This document shows, in pieces, positions 27,101-37,086 of a stretch of 64,000 nt of DNA. The notes under the pieces are model-generated. The model made no database searches and was not told where the DNA came from. It was given only the letters and a program-made list of their open reading frames with translations. The position numbers and the translations under genes were made by a program. This DNA comes from Pseudonocardia sp. ICBG1293 (GTDB lineage: Bacteria > Actinomycetota > Actinomycetes > Mycobacteriales > Pseudonocardiaceae): assembly GCF_020131355.1 (NCBI RefSeq), contig NZ_JAHLEL010000006.1, positions 248,001 through 312,000 on the forward strand, given 5' to 3'. Positions within the stretch are counted from its first letter, which is position 1, and every line of letters starts with the position of its first letter.

Positions 27101-28504
27101 ATGACGCCCCCGCACAACTACCTGGCAGTGATCAAGGTGGTCGGCATCGGTGGCGGCGGCGTCAACGCCGTCAACCGGATGATCGAGGTCGGCCTCAAGG
27201 GCGTCGAGTTCATCGCGGTGAACACCGACGCCCAGGCCCTCCTCATGTCCGACGCCGACGTGAAGCTCGACATCGGCCGCGAGCTGACCCGTGGGCTCGG
27301 TGCCGGCGCCAACCCCGAGGTCGGGGGCAAGGCCGCCGAGGACCACGCCGAGGAGATCGAGGAGGTCCTCAAGGGGGCCGACATGGTCTTCGTCACCGCG
27401 GGTGAGGGCGGCGGGACGGGCACCGGCGGTGCGCCGGTCGTCGCCTCGATCGCCCGCAAGCTCGGCGCGCTGACCATCGGTGTCGTCACGCGCCCGTTCA
27501 CCTTCGAGGGGCGTCGTCGCGCCGGACAGGCCGAGGAGGGCATCCAGGCGCTCCGCAACGAGTGCGACACCCTCATCGTCATCCCGAACGACCGGCTGCT
27601 GCAGCTCGGCGACGTCGGCGTCTCGCTGATGGACGCCTTCCGCTCCGCCGACGAGGTGCTCCTCTCCGGTGTGCAGGGCATCACCAACCTGATCACCACG
27701 CCGGGTCTGATCAACCTGGACTTCGCCGACGTCAAGTCGGTCATGTCCGGTGCCGGGTCCGCGCTGATGGGGATAGGGTCCGCCCGCGGCGAGGGCCGCG
27801 CGGTGCAGGCCGCGGAGAAGGCGATCAACTCGCCGCTGCTCGAGGCGTCGATGGACGGCGCCCAGGGTGTGCTTCTGTCCATCGCCGGCGGCTCGGACCT
27901 GGGTCTGTTCGAGATCCACGAGGCCGCGTCGCTGGTCCAGGAGGCCGCGCACCCCGAGGCCAACATCATCTTCGGTACCGTGATCGACGACTCGCTCGGT
28001 GACGAGGTGCGGGTCACCGTGATAGCGGCCGGTTTCGAGGGCGGTACGCCGACCCACAAGAAGCTCGAGCCCGCCGTGTTCTCCCGCGGCACCCAGAAGG
28101 CCGCCGAGCCCGCCCCGCAGGCGGCGCCGCCGCAGCAGGCAGAGCAGCACCAGGGCCAGCAGCACCAGGGCCAGCAGCACGGTGGCCAGGCCCCGCAGGG
28201 CCAGGCCCGCTGGGCCGCGACGACGGCGACCACCCCGTCGGCCCCGCAGCTCCCGGCCACGGCGCACGCCCCGGAGCGCACCGGCGTGCTGCCGCCCGAG
28301 CGGCCGACGGCGCCCGCCCCGCGTCAGGGCGACACCCAGCAGCCCGGCGGCGACGGCGCGGCCGTGCCGAGCGGTCCGATGTCCGCGCCGGCCTCGCCGA
28401 CGTCGGCCCCGGGGTCGCACGGCACCGTCGGCGCGACGCCCGCGGCCCGTCCGGCCGAGCCGGTCGAGGACGAGGTGGACGTCCCGCCGTTCATGCGGCG
28501 CTGA
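27101..28504 (+). CDS. ftsZ: cell division GTPase FtsZ
   Basis: FtsZ polymerises with GTP into the division ring. The 467-residue protein begins [20 protein letters not shown], almost as in mycobacteria. It has the tubulin signature GGGTGTG at residues 103-109, the T7 loop region ([14 protein letters not shown]), and the C-terminal peptide [10 protein letters not shown] that binds SepF and other partners. The linker between core and tail (about 320-455) is unusually rich in Gln, His, Pro and Ala, with a short 15-bp repeat coding HQGQQ. A GGAAGG Shine-Dalgarno (27086-27091) fixes the ATG at 27101. Confidence 0.98.
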   Translation: MTPPHNYLAVIKVVGIGGGGVNAVNRMIEVGLKGVEFIAVNTDAQALLMSDADVKLDIGRELTRGLGAGANPEVGGKAAEDHAEEIEEVLKGADMVFVTAGEGGGTGTGGAPVVASIARKLGALTIGVVTRPFTFEGRRRAGQAEEGIQALRNECDTLIVIPNDRLLQLGDVGVSLMDAFRSADEVLLSGVQGITNLITTPGLINLDFADVKSVMSGAGSALMGIGSARGEGRAVQAAEKAINSPLLEASMDGAQGVLLSIAGGSDLGLFEIHEAASLVQEAAHPEANIIFGTVIDDSLGDEVRVTVIAAGFEGGTPTHKKLEPAVFSRGTQKAAEPAPQAAPPQQAEQHQGQQHQGQQHGGQAPQGQARWAATTATTPSAPQLPATAHAPERTGVLPPERPTAPAPRQGDTQQPGGDGAAVPSGPMSAPASPTSAPGSHGTVGATPAARPAEPVEDEVDVPPFMRR

Positions 28505-28509
28505 CCGCG

Positions 28510-29295
28510 GTGCCGGACTCACCGGGCCCGGCCCCGGTCCGCGCGGGCGGCGGCACCCGTCGTCCCGTGCGGATCCGCCGGGTCGTGACCACCCGGGCCG
28601 GCGGCCGCTCCGGTGGTCCGTTCACCTCGTTCAACCTGTCCCTCGGGGTCGGCGACGACCCGGCCGCGGTGGCCGGGAACCGGGCCCGGGTGGTCCGCGA
28701 GCTGGGACTGTCCGGCCTGGCCTTCCTCCGGCAGGTCCACGGTCGCGACGTCGCCGTGCTGCGCGAGGCCCCGCGCGCCCGTTCCGGGACCGGGGGAGTC
28801 GCCCCCGACGTCGCCGACGTCGACGCGGTCGTCACCGACGTCCCGCTGCTCGGTGTCGCGGTGCTGGCGGCCGACTGCGTCCCGGTCCTGCTCGGGGACC
28901 CGGTCGCCGGGGTCGTCGGGGCCGCCCACGCGGGCCGGGTCGGCGCGGCCGCCGGGGTGCTCGACGCCGTGGTGGCGGAGATGACCGCGCTGGGCGCCGA
29001 GCCCGGACGGCTGGAGGCGCTGCTGGGGCCCGCCGTGTGCGGCCGCTGCTACGAGGTACCGCCCGCGATGCGGGCCGAGGTCGACGCCGCGTTGCCCGGC
29101 AGCGCCTCGACCACCCGGACCGGCACCGCCGGGCTGGACCTGCGCGCCGGGCTCACCCGCCGCCTCGCCGCCCTCGGCGTGAGCAGGGTCGGCACCGATC
29201 CGCGCTGCACGATCGAGGACCCGGACCTGTTCAGCCACCGCCGTGACGGTCGCTGCGGCCGTCAGGCCGCGGTCACCTGGCTCGACCCGCGCTGA
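28510..29295 (+). CDS. pgeF: peptidoglycan editing factor PgeF / YfiH-type laccase-domain protein
   Basis: The 261-residue protein belongs to the DUF152/YfiH family, linked to removal of mis-incorporated serine in stem peptides and, in other members, to purine nucleoside phosphorylase activity. Conserved features are the N-terminal TTRAGGRSGGPFTSFNLSLGVGDDP, LRQVHGRDVAVL, the metal-binding Cys in VLAADCVPVLL, HAGR (family usually HAGWRG), and CGRCYEVP. The GTG start is 6 nt after the ftsZ stop, the usual gene order in actinobacteria. Confidence 0.93.
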   Translation: MPDSPGPAPVRAGGGTRRPVRIRRVVTTRAGGRSGGPFTSFNLSLGVGDDPAAVAGNRARVVRELGLSGLAFLRQVHGRDVAVLREAPRARSGTGGVAPDVADVDAVVTDVPLLGVAVLAADCVPVLLGDPVAGVVGAAHAGRVGAAAGVLDAVVAEMTALGAEPGRLEALLGPAVCGRCYEVPPAMRAEVDAALPGSASTTRTGTAGLDLRAGLTRRLAALGVSRVGTDPRCTIEDPDLFSHRRDGRCGRQAAVTWLDPR

Positions 29296-29356
29296 CCGGC
29301 CCGGCACCGCGATCCCCACCACGCGGGGCTCGCGGGTGCCCGCGCGGGCGGGAACG

Positions 29357-30118
29357 ATGGACGGCGTGTCCGATCCCCGTAGCCCCGCCACCACCGACCG
29401 TGCCGCCGAACTGACCGACCGGCTCACCGCCGTCCGCGCCCGGATCGCCGCGGCCTGTGACGCCGCGGGCCGCGACCCGTCCGGGGTGGGGCTGCTCGCC
29501 GTGACCAAGACGATCCCGGCCGCCGACGTGGCCACCCTGGTCGATCTCGGGCTCGACGCGTTCGCCGAGAACCGCGCCCAGGAGGCGGCGTCCAAGGTGG
29601 ACGAGGTGCGGGAGGCCCGCCCGGGTACGTCACCGGACTGGTTCTTCGTCGGTGGACTGCAGCGGAACAAGGTGCGGACGGTGCTCCCGTGGGTGACACG
29701 GATCGACTCCGTCGACTCGTCCCGGCTGGCGCGCGCGATCGACAAGGAGGTCGCGAAGGCCGTCGACGCGGGGGAGCGGAGCGGTCCGCTGCCGGTGCTC
29801 GTGCAGTTCAGCGTCGACGGCGATCCCGGCCGCGGCGGTGTCGCCCCGGACGGGCTCGCCGAGCTGACGGACCTGGTCACGGAGCTGCCGGGGCTCGAGC
29901 TCGCCGGGCTGATGGCCGTCGCGCCACTGGGCTGGGAACCGGACGCGGCGTTCGCACGGATCGCCGAGGCGCACCGGGAGACCGTCGGCCGCCACCCCGG
30001 GGCGACGGTCCTGTCGGCCGGCATGAGCGGGGACCTGGAGTCGGCGATCGGTCACGGATCGACGGTGGTGCGTGTCGGTACGGCCCTTGTGGGGGATCGG
30101 CGGATAGCCTCCGAGTAA
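29357..30118 (+). CDS. YggS-family PLP homeostasis protein
   Basis: This protein binds pyridoxal phosphate through Lys51 in LLAVTKTIPAADV and belongs to the single-domain alanine-racemase-fold family that keeps PLP and amino-acid pools balanced. It has no known catalytic turnover. Family blocks are FAENRAQEAASKVDEV, WFFVGGLQRNKV (usual IGxLQxNK) and the C-terminal SAGMSGDLESAIGHGSTVVRVGTALVG. The ATG at 29357 gives 253 residues; a GTG at 29366 is close by. Its place between pgeF and sepF is typical for actinobacteria. Confidence 0.93.
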   Translation: MDGVSDPRSPATTDRAAELTDRLTAVRARIAAACDAAGRDPSGVGLLAVTKTIPAADVATLVDLGLDAFAENRAQEAASKVDEVREARPGTSPDWFFVGGLQRNKVRTVLPWVTRIDSVDSSRLARAIDKEVAKAVDAGERSGPLPVLVQFSVDGDPGRGGVAPDGLAELTDLVTELPGLELAGLMAVAPLGWEPDAAFARIAEAHRETVGRHPGATVLSAGMSGDLESAIGHGSTVVRVGTALVGDRRIASE

Positions 30119-30246
30119 TCGCTGGTGGGTGTGGGTACTGAGCAGGTGGCGGAGGCCGCACCGCCCGGCGAGACCGTCGCCAGAACGCGGGGTGCGCGTG
30201 CGGTTGGGCGCGTACGGAGTCGAGCAGTACTGCGAGGGGACAGCGG

Positions 30247-30996
30247 ATGAGCGCGATGTACCGGCTGAAGGCGTACTTCGGCATGGTCCCGGCCGACGAG
30301 ATGGACTATGTGGACGAACCGGATCACTACCGGGGCGGCCACGAGCACCACGCCGGCCCGCGCGGTGACCGTTGGTCCGCCGGGGCCGGTCGGTTCGCCG
30401 ACCAGGCGTCCTACGACGACCACCGCTACGAGACCGCGGTCCGGTACGAGGACGGATGGGGTGCCCGCCCGGCGCGGGAGACGCTCCGTCCGGCGCGCGC
30501 CGGACGGCCGGATCCACGCGGCGAGCGGGAGACGCTCGGGCTGGTGTCGGAGCGCGGGAGCCTGCCGACACCCCTCGGAGGGGGCGCCGGGGCTGCCGTG
30601 CGCGGGGCACTGGCGATGGACCCGGAGAGCCTCCGGGGCCCGGCCCGCGAGGAGCGCAGCGAGCCCGTCGTGGCGCCCGCACCGGTGCCGGAGCAGCGCG
30701 ACCGGGCGGCCGCGGGACCGGCGTCGATCACGACGCTGCACCCGCGCAGCTACAACGAGGCGCGCACCATCGGCGAGCGCTACCGCGACGGTGTGCCGGT
30801 CATCATGAACCTCACCGATCTGGACGGTGCGGCCGCGAAACGCCTGGTGGACTTCGCCGCGGGGCTCGCGTTCGCGCTGCGCGGCAGCATCGACAAGGTC
30901 ACCGACCGGGTGTTCCTTCTCACCCCGGCCGACGTCGAGGTGTCCGCCGACGACGCCCGGAGGCTCGCCGAGCGCGGGGCTTTCCGACAGGATTGA
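30247..30996 (+). CDS. sepF: cell division protein SepF
   Basis: SepF tethers FtsZ to the membrane in bacteria lacking FtsA. The 249-residue protein has an amphipathic N-terminal helix (SAMYRLKAYFGMVP), a long charged linker (about 20-155), and the SepF/DUF552 core (about 160-240) with ITTLHPRSYNEARTIGERYRDGVPVIMNL and RLVDFAAGLAFALRGSIDKVTDRVFLLTP. GAGGGG (30234-30239) supports the ATG at 30247, and a second in-frame ATG lies three codons later. The linker is long for the family. The next gene starts 3 nt after the stop. Confidence 0.96.
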   Translation: MSAMYRLKAYFGMVPADEMDYVDEPDHYRGGHEHHAGPRGDRWSAGAGRFADQASYDDHRYETAVRYEDGWGARPARETLRPARAGRPDPRGERETLGLVSERGSLPTPLGGGAGAAVRGALAMDPESLRGPAREERSEPVVAPAPVPEQRDRAAAGPASITTLHPRSYNEARTIGERYRDGVPVIMNLTDLDGAAAKRLVDFAAGLAFALRGSIDKVTDRVFLLTPADVEVSADDARRLAERGAFRQD

Positions 30997-30999
30997 GCC

Positions 31000-31296
31000 G
31001 TGGCCGTCCCGATTCTGACGTTGATCTACTACATCCTGTTCTTCTTCTGGCTGCTGCTCGCGGCCCGGATCGTCGTCGAGATGGTCCGGTCGTTCGCGCG
31101 CCAGTGGCGACCCGCCGGAGCGCCCGCCGTGGCGCTCGAGGTCGTCTTCACCGTGACCGACCCTCCGGTCAAGTTGCTGCGGAGAGTGATCCCCGTGGTC
31201 CGTATCGGAGGCGTAGGACTGGACCTGTCGATTATGGTTCTGTTGCTGGTGGTGTTCATCTCGATGAGCGCCGTCAGATCACAGCTCCTGGGATGA
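31000..31296 (+). CDS. YggT-family membrane protein
   Basis: The 98-residue protein has two membrane helices (about 4-25 and 75-93) flanking the conserved VTDPPVKLLRRVIPVVRIGGVGLDLS loop of the YggT/YlmG family. Relatives beside sepF and divIVA are linked to cell-envelope or nucleoid organisation, with no defined reaction. The GTG start is 3 nt after the sepF stop, so the two are co-translated. Confidence 0.92.
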   Translation: MAVPILTLIYYILFFFWLLLAARIVVEMVRSFARQWRPAGAPAVALEVVFTVTDPPVKLLRRVIPVVRIGGVGLDLSIMVLLLVVFISMSAVRSQLLG

Positions 31297-31343
31297 GCCC
31301 CAGTCACCCGGGAGTGCCGCCGAGGACCGCATGAGGTGATCCG

Positions 31344-32198
31344 ATGCCGCTGACGCCCGCCGACGTTCATAACGTCGCGTTCAGCAAACCCCCGATCGGG
31401 AAGCGGGGTTACAACGAGGACGAGGTCGACGCCTTCCTCGATCTGGTCGAGGCCGAACTGGCCCGGCTGATCGGGGAGAACGACGACCTGCGCGACCAGG
31501 TCGCGCAGCTGGAGCAGCGCCTCGGCGACGCTGAGGCCGACCTGCAGGAGGCGCGGAGCCAGCCGGCTCCGGCGCAGACGCAGGCCCTGGCCGCCTCGCC
31601 GTCGCCGATGGGCCGTGGTGCGGGTGCTCCCGCCCCGCAGCTGGCCGGTGCCGGTCCCGCCGATGCCGACGGCGGTGACCACCACGTGCAGGCCGCCAAG
31701 GTCCTGGGCCTCGCCCAGGAGATGGCGGACCGGCTGACCGCGGAGGCCAAGAACGAGGCCGACACGATGCTGTCGGACGCCCGGAACAAGTCCGAGCAGC
31801 TCCTGTCGGACGCCCGGACGAAGGCCGACGGTCTGGTCAACGACGCGCGTTCGCGTGCCGAGACCATGCTCAACGACGCCCGTACGCGGGCCGAGACGCT
31901 GGAGCGCCAGTCGCGCGACAAGGCGTCCGGCCTGGTCAGCGAGGCCGAGCGCAAGCAGAACGAGATCATGGGCGCCATCCAGCGCGACAAGTCCGTTCTG
32001 GAGAAGAAGATCGACGAGCTCCGGACCTTCGAGCGGGAGTACCGCACCCGTCTGAAGACCTACCTGGAGTCGCAGCTGCGCGACCTGGAGGGCCGTGGTT
32101 CCGCTGCTCCCTCGGACGCCGGTGGTGCCGGCCGGTCGGGCTCGAACGGTGGCTACGCCGCCTCGGGGTACGGCCAGCGGGCCGACACCGGGAGCTGA
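31344..32198 (+). CDS. divIVA: polar growth scaffold DivIVA / Wag31
   Basis: The protein marks curved membrane at poles and directs apical growth in actinobacteria. The 284-residue sequence has the N-terminal lipid-binding DivIVA domain ([19 protein letters not shown] followed by [20 protein letters not shown]), a Pro/Ala/Gln linker (about 72-115), and a long coiled coil (about 120-245) with repeated [16 protein letters not shown] and NDARSRAE heptad-like segments. A Ser/Gly tail follows. GAGGTGAT precedes the ATG. It is last gene of the dcw cluster and is followed by a hairpin terminator. Confidence 0.96.
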   Translation: MPLTPADVHNVAFSKPPIGKRGYNEDEVDAFLDLVEAELARLIGENDDLRDQVAQLEQRLGDAEADLQEARSQPAPAQTQALAASPSPMGRGAGAPAPQLAGAGPADADGGDHHVQAAKVLGLAQEMADRLTAEAKNEADTMLSDARNKSEQLLSDARTKADGLVNDARSRAETMLNDARTRAETLERQSRDKASGLVSEAERKQNEIMGAIQRDKSVLEKKIDELRTFEREYRTRLKTYLESQLRDLEGRGSAAPSDAGGAGRSGSNGGYAASGYGQRADTGS

Positions 32199-32209
32199 TC
32201 TGCGGAGGT

Positions 32210-32231
32210 GGCGCCGGAACCCTCCGGCGCC
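32210..32231 (+). terminator. hairpin after divIVA
   Basis: Perfect 9-bp arms GGCGCCGGA and TCCGGCGCC enclose a 4-nt loop, 12 nt after the divIVA stop. It lacks a U-tract. Confidence 0.6.
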
Positions 32232-32294
32232 CCGAGACGCCTGACGACGACCGGGTGGTGGCCAGGGGCCGCCGCCGACCGACGGAGTTCGCCG

Positions 32295-33524
32295 ATGATG
32301 CTTCTGGTCCTGATCTTCCTGGTCATCGCGATCGCGTTGTGGGCCGCCGGGTGGATCCTGCAGATCGTGGCCCTGTTCTGGATCTCGGTCGGGATCAGCC
32401 TGCTCGCCGGGCTGGTCCTGCTTATCGACTGGTGGCAGAGCAGGGCGGCCGTGCGAGCGGGCGACCAGGGGCACGTGACGGAGTCCGAGGAGGGCTCCCG
32501 GGCGTCCGTCGACGACGGTCGTCCCGGCGTGCCGGGCCGGAGCGGTCCGGACATGGAACCGGTGACCCAGGTGCTGCCGGTGGTCCGTCCGGAGTCCGGC
32601 GGAGCCGGATCGTCGGCTCCGGGAGGCTCCGGCGGTGCCGGTGACGAGACCATGCAGATACCGCTCGTCCCGCCGTCCGGCTCTGACAAGGCACCGCCCA
32701 CCGTTTCTCGATCGAGTGGTTGTTCGTCACGCACAGTGACCGATGACGAGCCCGTCGACCGCGTCGCGGACCAGGGCGACCCGGACGGGTCGTCCGGCCC
32801 GGACGCGACGGCGGCGACGGCGGACGGTGCGGTTCGTGGTGCCGCCGCGGCGGGTTCCGGCCCGTCCGTCGCCACCGGGGACGGCCCGACGTCCACCGAC
32901 GCGGGGCCCGCCCCCGCGAGCGGGACGGACACCTCGGACGCCGGGGCCGTCGCGGCCCCGGGCTTCGGATCGGGTGCGCCCGAGCGGGTCGCCGGCCCGG
33001 TCGACGAGGCCATCCCTGCGGGGACCGGCACCGGACCCGGATCCGACGATCCCGCCGTGGCGGGTCCGGTGGACGGCAGTGTCGGCACCGTCGGCTCGAC
33101 CGCGGTGCTCGGTGCACCCGGGGCGGTCCAGGACGCCGGTACGGCCGACAGGACGGCCGCGGGCGCCACGGCGACGGACGGTGCCGCCGGAGGGGTCCGG
33201 GCCGACGGGGCGACCGTTGCCGGTGCGGCTGCGGAGGCACCGGCCGGGCAGGCTCCGACCGGGCAGGCCCCGGCCGAGCAGCCCCCGACCGACGGCGACA
33301 CACCGGAGGCGCCGCGCGACGCCGCGCTCGTCACGCGGCTGTCGGACGAGGTGCTGGTCATCGACGAGCACCCGCGCTACCACATGCAGACCTGTCGTGC
33401 GCTCGCCGGACGCTCGGTGATCCCGTTGCCGGTCAGCGAGGCGGTGGAGCTCGGGTTCACCCCCTGCGCCTGGTGCTCGCCGAACCACGTGCTCGGCGAG
33501 CGGCACCCCGCGCAGGCCCGCTGA
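32295..33524 (+). CDS. membrane protein with disordered linker and C-terminal Cys/His motif
   Basis: I recognise no named family for the whole protein (409 residues). Two helices (about 2-22 and 26-44) anchor it. A very long Ala/Gly/Thr/Asp/Pro linker (about 60-345) follows. The tail VLVIDEHPRYHMQTCRALAGRSVIPLPVSEA with GFTPCAWCSPN resembles the Ada/nuclease-type zinc motif (H-x3-C ... C-x2-C) found at the ends of various bacterial proteins. GGAG at 32284-32287 supports the ATG at 32295. It sits alone between the divIVA hairpin and another hairpin. The role is unknown; a link to division is only positional. Confidence 0.75.
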   Translation: MMLLVLIFLVIAIALWAAGWILQIVALFWISVGISLLAGLVLLIDWWQSRAAVRAGDQGHVTESEEGSRASVDDGRPGVPGRSGPDMEPVTQVLPVVRPESGGAGSSAPGGSGGAGDETMQIPLVPPSGSDKAPPTVSRSSGCSSRTVTDDEPVDRVADQGDPDGSSGPDATAATADGAVRGAAAAGSGPSVATGDGPTSTDAGPAPASGTDTSDAGAVAAPGFGSGAPERVAGPVDEAIPAGTGTGPGSDDPAVAGPVDGSVGTVGSTAVLGAPGAVQDAGTADRTAAGATATDGAAGGVRADGATVAGAAAEAPAGQAPTGQAPAEQPPTDGDTPEAPRDAALVTRLSDEVLVIDEHPRYHMQTCRALAGRSVIPLPVSEAVELGFTPCAWCSPNHVLGERHPAQAR

Positions 33525-33573
33525 GCGTCGACGCCCCGGCTCCCGGCCTCGTCCGGGTCGTGACGAGGCGGCT

Positions 33574-33594
33574 CCGGCCCACCCGGTGGGCCGG
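33574..33594 (+). terminator. hairpin before the ileS leader
   Basis: Perfect 10-bp arms CCGGCCCACC and GGTGGGCCGG are separated by one C. It probably ends the preceding transcript just before the ileS promoter. Confidence 0.55.
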
Positions 33595-33629
33595 ATCGGG
33601 GTCGTCACCGCCCCGACCCGACTCCGCGC

Positions 33630-33635
33630 TATCCT
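33630..33635 (+). promoter_or_regulatory. -10 box of the ileS leader transcript
   Basis: TATCCT is the best -10 match upstream of the T-box. Transcription from about 33642 would give a leader of about 215 nt. Confidence 0.4.
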
Positions 33636-33641
33636 GGGACC

Positions 33642-33856
33642 TCAGGCATCGATCCGGCCATCACCGGGGAGCCGCCGGAAGAACCGGTCCTCCGGGGCCG
33701 CAGTAGAACCGGCCGGGTACGGCCCGTCACAGCCGTGAACGAGAGGTGCGTACCCGGTGCGCACAAGCGGGGTGGTACCGCGGCACGGCCCGAGCGGGTC
33801 GTCGTCGTCCCCGTGCGAGAGGCAGCAATCCGGCCACCGCACGAGGAGCGACCGTC
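33642..33856 (+). promoter_or_regulatory. ileS T-box riboswitch (translational, actinobacterial type)
   Basis: The leader contains the T-box core GGTGGTACCGCGG at 33771-33783, which pairs with the 3' end of uncharged tRNA. About 110 nt upstream lies a short stem I with the isoleucine specifier ATC at 33660-33662, followed by ACCGGGGAGC and the conserved GGAAGAAC. The ileS Shine-Dalgarno GAGGAG (about 33843-33848) is at the very end, and no intrinsic terminator lies in between. It therefore fits the short-stem-I class of actinobacterial ileS T-boxes that control translation. Uncharged tRNA-Ile should open the ribosome site and raise IleS synthesis. Confidence 0.88.
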
Positions 33857-36800
33857 ATGAGCGACACCCCGGCACCCGCCTCCGGCTACCCGGAGGTCCC
33901 CGCGCACCCGGCGTTCCCCGCCCTCGAGCAGGACGTGCTCGCGTCGTGGACGGCCGACGACACGTTCCGGGCGTCGGTCGACCGGCGCCCGGCCGGGGAG
34001 AACGGCGCGGACGAGTACGTCTTCTACGACGGCCCGCCCTTCGCCAACGGTCTGCCGCACTACGGCCACCTGCTGACCGGCTACGTCAAGGACGTTGTCC
34101 CGCGCTACCGCACCCTGCGCGGCCACCGCGTCGAGCGCCGCTTCGGCTGGGACACCCACGGGCTGCCCGCCGAGGTCGAGACCGAGAACCAGCTCGGCAT
34201 CAAGCACAAGTCCGAGATCGACGAGATGGGCGTCGCCGCGTTCAACGAGGCGTGCCGCACCTCGGTGCTGCGCTACACCGGTGAGTGGCGCGACTACGTG
34301 ACCCGCCAGGCGCGCTGGGTCGACTTCGACAACGACTACAAGACCCTCGACCTGGACTACATGGAGTCCGTCATGTGGGCCTTCAAGTCGTTGTGGGACA
34401 AGGGTCTGGTCTATTCCGGGTTCCGCGTCCTCTGGTACTGCTGGCGCTGCGAGACGCCGCTGTCGGCCACCGAGACCAAGATGGACGACGTCTACCGCGA
34501 CCGGCAGGACCCGGCGGTCACCGTCGGGCTGCGCCTGTCCACCCCGGACCGGCCCGGGACCGACGGCGCCCTCGCCCTGGTCTGGACGACGACCCCGTGG
34601 ACGCTGCCCTCGAACCTCGCGGTGGCCGTCCATCCCGACGTCGACTACGTCGTGGTGGAGGCGGACGGCGAGCGCTGGCTGCTGGCCGAGGCCCGGGTCG
34701 GCGCCTACGCCCGGGAGCTGGGGGAGGAGCCGCCCGTCGTCGACCGGGTGAAGGGCTCGGACCTGCTCGGTGCGCGCTACACCCCGCCGTTCGACTTCTT
34801 CACCGGCCGGGAGAACGCCCACCGGGTGCTCGCCGCGGACTACGTCACCACCGAGGACGGCACCGGCCTGGTCCACATCGCCCCCGCCTTCGGTGAGGAG
34901 GACAAGGAGGTCACCGACGCGGCGGGCATCGAGGTCGTCAACCCGGTCGACTCCCGCGGTGAGTTCACCACCGAGGTCCCGCCCTACGCCGGCATGCAGG
35001 TGTTCGACGCGAACCCGCAGGTCATCCGGGACCTCAAGGAGCGGGGCGCCCACGTGCAGGGCGTCCTGCTGCGCCACGAGACCTACGACCACCCGTACCC
35101 GCACTGCTGGCGCTGCGGCAACGCGCTGATCCAGCGCGCGGTCGACTCCTGGTTCGTGCGCGTCACCCAGTTCCGGGACCGCATGGTCGAGCTCAACCAG
35201 CAGATCGAGTGGACGCCCGCGCACGTGCGGGACGGCCAGTTCGGCAAGTGGCTGGAGGGCGCCCGCGACTGGGGCATCTCCCGCAACCGGTACTGGGGCA
35301 GCCCGATCCCGGTGTGGCAGTCCGACGACCCGCGCTACCCGCGGACCGACGTGTACGGCTCGCTCGACGAGATCGAGCGCGACTTCGGCGTGCGCCCGAC
35401 CGACCTGCACCGGCCCTACGTCGACCAGCTGACCCGGCCGAACCCGGACGACCCCACCGGCAGCTCGACCATGCGCCGGGTCCCCGAGGTGCTCGACTGC
35501 TGGTTCGAGTCCGGCTCGATGCCCTTCGCCCAGGTGCACTACCCGTTCGAGAACCGCGACTGGTTCGAGCACCACTACCCGGGCGACTTCATCGTCGAGT
35601 ACAACGGCCAGACCCGCGGCTGGTTCTACACGCTGCACGTGCTGGCCACCGCCCTGTTCGACCGGCCCGCGTTCCGCAACTGCGTCGCGCACGGCATCGT
35701 CCTGGGCGACGACGGCGCCAAGATGTCCAAGTCGCGCAAGAACTACCCCGACGTCAACGAGGTCTTCGACCGCGACGGCAGCGACGCCATGCGCTGGTTC
35801 CTCATGGCGAGCCCGATCCTGCGCGGCGGCAACCTGGTCGTCACCGAGCAGGGCATCCGTGAGGGCGTCCGACAGGCGATCCTGCCGCTGTGGAACACCT
35901 GGTACTTCCTGTCGCTCTACGCCGGCGGCGAGCGCGGCACCTTCCGCACCGACAGCCCGCACGTGCTCGACCGGTACGTGCTGGCCAAGACCGCCGACCT
36001 GGTCGACGACGTCACCGCGGCGATGGACGCCTACGACATCGCCGGTGCCTGCGACCGGATCCGGGACCACGCCGAGACCCTCACCAACTGGTACGTCCGC
36101 CGGTCCCGGGAGCGCTTCTGGTCCGGTGACGACGCGGTGCGCCGCGACGCCGTCGACACCCTGCACACCGTGCTGGAGGTGACCTGCCGGGTCGCGTCGC
36201 CGCTGCTGCCGCTGACCACCGAGGCGATCTGGCGGGGCCTGACCGGGGAGCGGTCGGTGCACCTGACCGAGTGGCCGGGCGGGTCCGACGCGTCGGTGTC
36301 GCAGGGCGCCGCCGGGGTGGGGCTGCCGCACGACGCCGACCTGGTCGCCGGGATGGACCGCATCCGCCAGGTCGCGAGCGCGGCGCTGTCGCTGCGCAAG
36401 TCCGCGAAGGTGCGGGTGCGCCAGCCGCTGCCCGCGCTCACCGTCGCCGCGACCGACGCCAAGGCGCTGGAGGACTTCACCGGGCTGCTGGCCGACGAGG
36501 TCAACGTCCGCTCGGTCGAGCTGACCGACGACGTCGCTGCCCACGGCCGGTTCGAGGTGGCCGTCAACGCCCGGGTCGCCGGGCCGCGGCTGGGCAAGGA
36601 CGTCCAGACCTGCATCCGGGCGGTCAAGGCGGGGGAGTGGACCCAGGACGGCGAGACCGTCGTCGCCGCCGGGATCGCGCTGCAGCCCGGCGAGTACACC
36701 GAGAAGCTCGTCGCCGCCGATCCGGAGCGGACCCAGGCGCTGCCCGGCAACGCGGGCCTGGTCGTCCTGGACACGACGGTCACCCCCGAGCTGGCCGCGG

Positions 36801-37063
36801 AGGGCACCGCCCGCGACGTCGTCCGCGTCGTGCAGCAGGCCCGCCGCGACGCGGGGCTCGCCGTGTCCGACCGGATCGCGCTGACCCTCGACGGTCCGGA
36901 CGCGGTGCTCGACGCCGTCCGCACCCACGAGGCGTTCGTCGCCGGGGAGGTCCTGGCGACCTCGGTCGCCTACGGCGCCGCCGGCGACGGCGCGTCGAGC
37001 GGGCAGGTGGTCGGCCCCGACGGCGCGTCGGTCACGCTGTCGGCCGCGGTCGCCCGCGCCTGA
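33857..37063 (+). CDS. ileS: isoleucyl-tRNA synthetase
   Basis: IleS charges tRNA-Ile. The 1068-residue class I synthetase has the HIGH motif as HYGH (residues 68-71) and KMSKS at 622-626 ([13 protein letters not shown]). Editing-domain segments include [18 protein letters not shown], and the C-terminal part holds the anticodon-binding region. The long form with [14 protein letters not shown] (Cys pairs) resembles the actinobacterial and eukaryotic-like IleS type. Long in-frame sequence upstream of the ATG is the T-box leader and is not translated. The gene is monocistronic, with a convergent gene 24 nt downstream. Confidence 0.97.
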   Translation: MSDTPAPASGYPEVPAHPAFPALEQDVLASWTADDTFRASVDRRPAGENGADEYVFYDGPPFANGLPHYGHLLTGYVKDVVPRYRTLRGHRVERRFGWDTHGLPAEVETENQLGIKHKSEIDEMGVAAFNEACRTSVLRYTGEWRDYVTRQARWVDFDNDYKTLDLDYMESVMWAFKSLWDKGLVYSGFRVLWYCWRCETPLSATETKMDDVYRDRQDPAVTVGLRLSTPDRPGTDGALALVWTTTPWTLPSNLAVAVHPDVDYVVVEADGERWLLAEARVGAYARELGEEPPVVDRVKGSDLLGARYTPPFDFFTGRENAHRVLAADYVTTEDGTGLVHIAPAFGEEDKEVTDAAGIEVVNPVDSRGEFTTEVPPYAGMQVFDANPQVIRDLKERGAHVQGVLLRHETYDHPYPHCWRCGNALIQRAVDSWFVRVTQFRDRMVELNQQIEWTPAHVRDGQFGKWLEGARDWGISRNRYWGSPIPVWQSDDPRYPRTDVYGSLDEIERDFGVRPTDLHRPYVDQLTRPNPDDPTGSSTMRRVPEVLDCWFESGSMPFAQVHYPFENRDWFEHHYPGDFIVEYNGQTRGWFYTLHVLATALFDRPAFRNCVAHGIVLGDDGAKMSKSRKNYPDVNEVFDRDGSDAMRWFLMASPILRGGNLVVTEQGIREGVRQAILPLWNTWYFLSLYAGGERGTFRTDSPHVLDRYVLAKTADLVDDVTAAMDAYDIAGACDRIRDHAETLTNWYVRRSRERFWSGDDAVRRDAVDTLHTVLEVTCRVASPLLPLTTEAIWRGLTGERSVHLTEWPGGSDASVSQGAAGVGLPHDADLVAGMDRIRQVASAALSLRKSAKVRVRQPLPALTVAATDAKALEDFTGLLADEVNVRSVELTDDVAAHGRFEVAVNARVAGPRLGKDVQTCIRAVKAGEWTQDGETVVAAGIALQPGEYTEKLVAADPERTQALPGNAGLVVLDTTVTPELAAEGTARDVVRVVQQARRDAGLAVSDRIALTLDGPDAVLDAVRTHEAFVAGEVLATSVAYGAAGDGASSGQVVGPDGASVTLSAAVARA

Positions 37064-37086
37064 CCGGCACCGGCGCCGACCACCGC

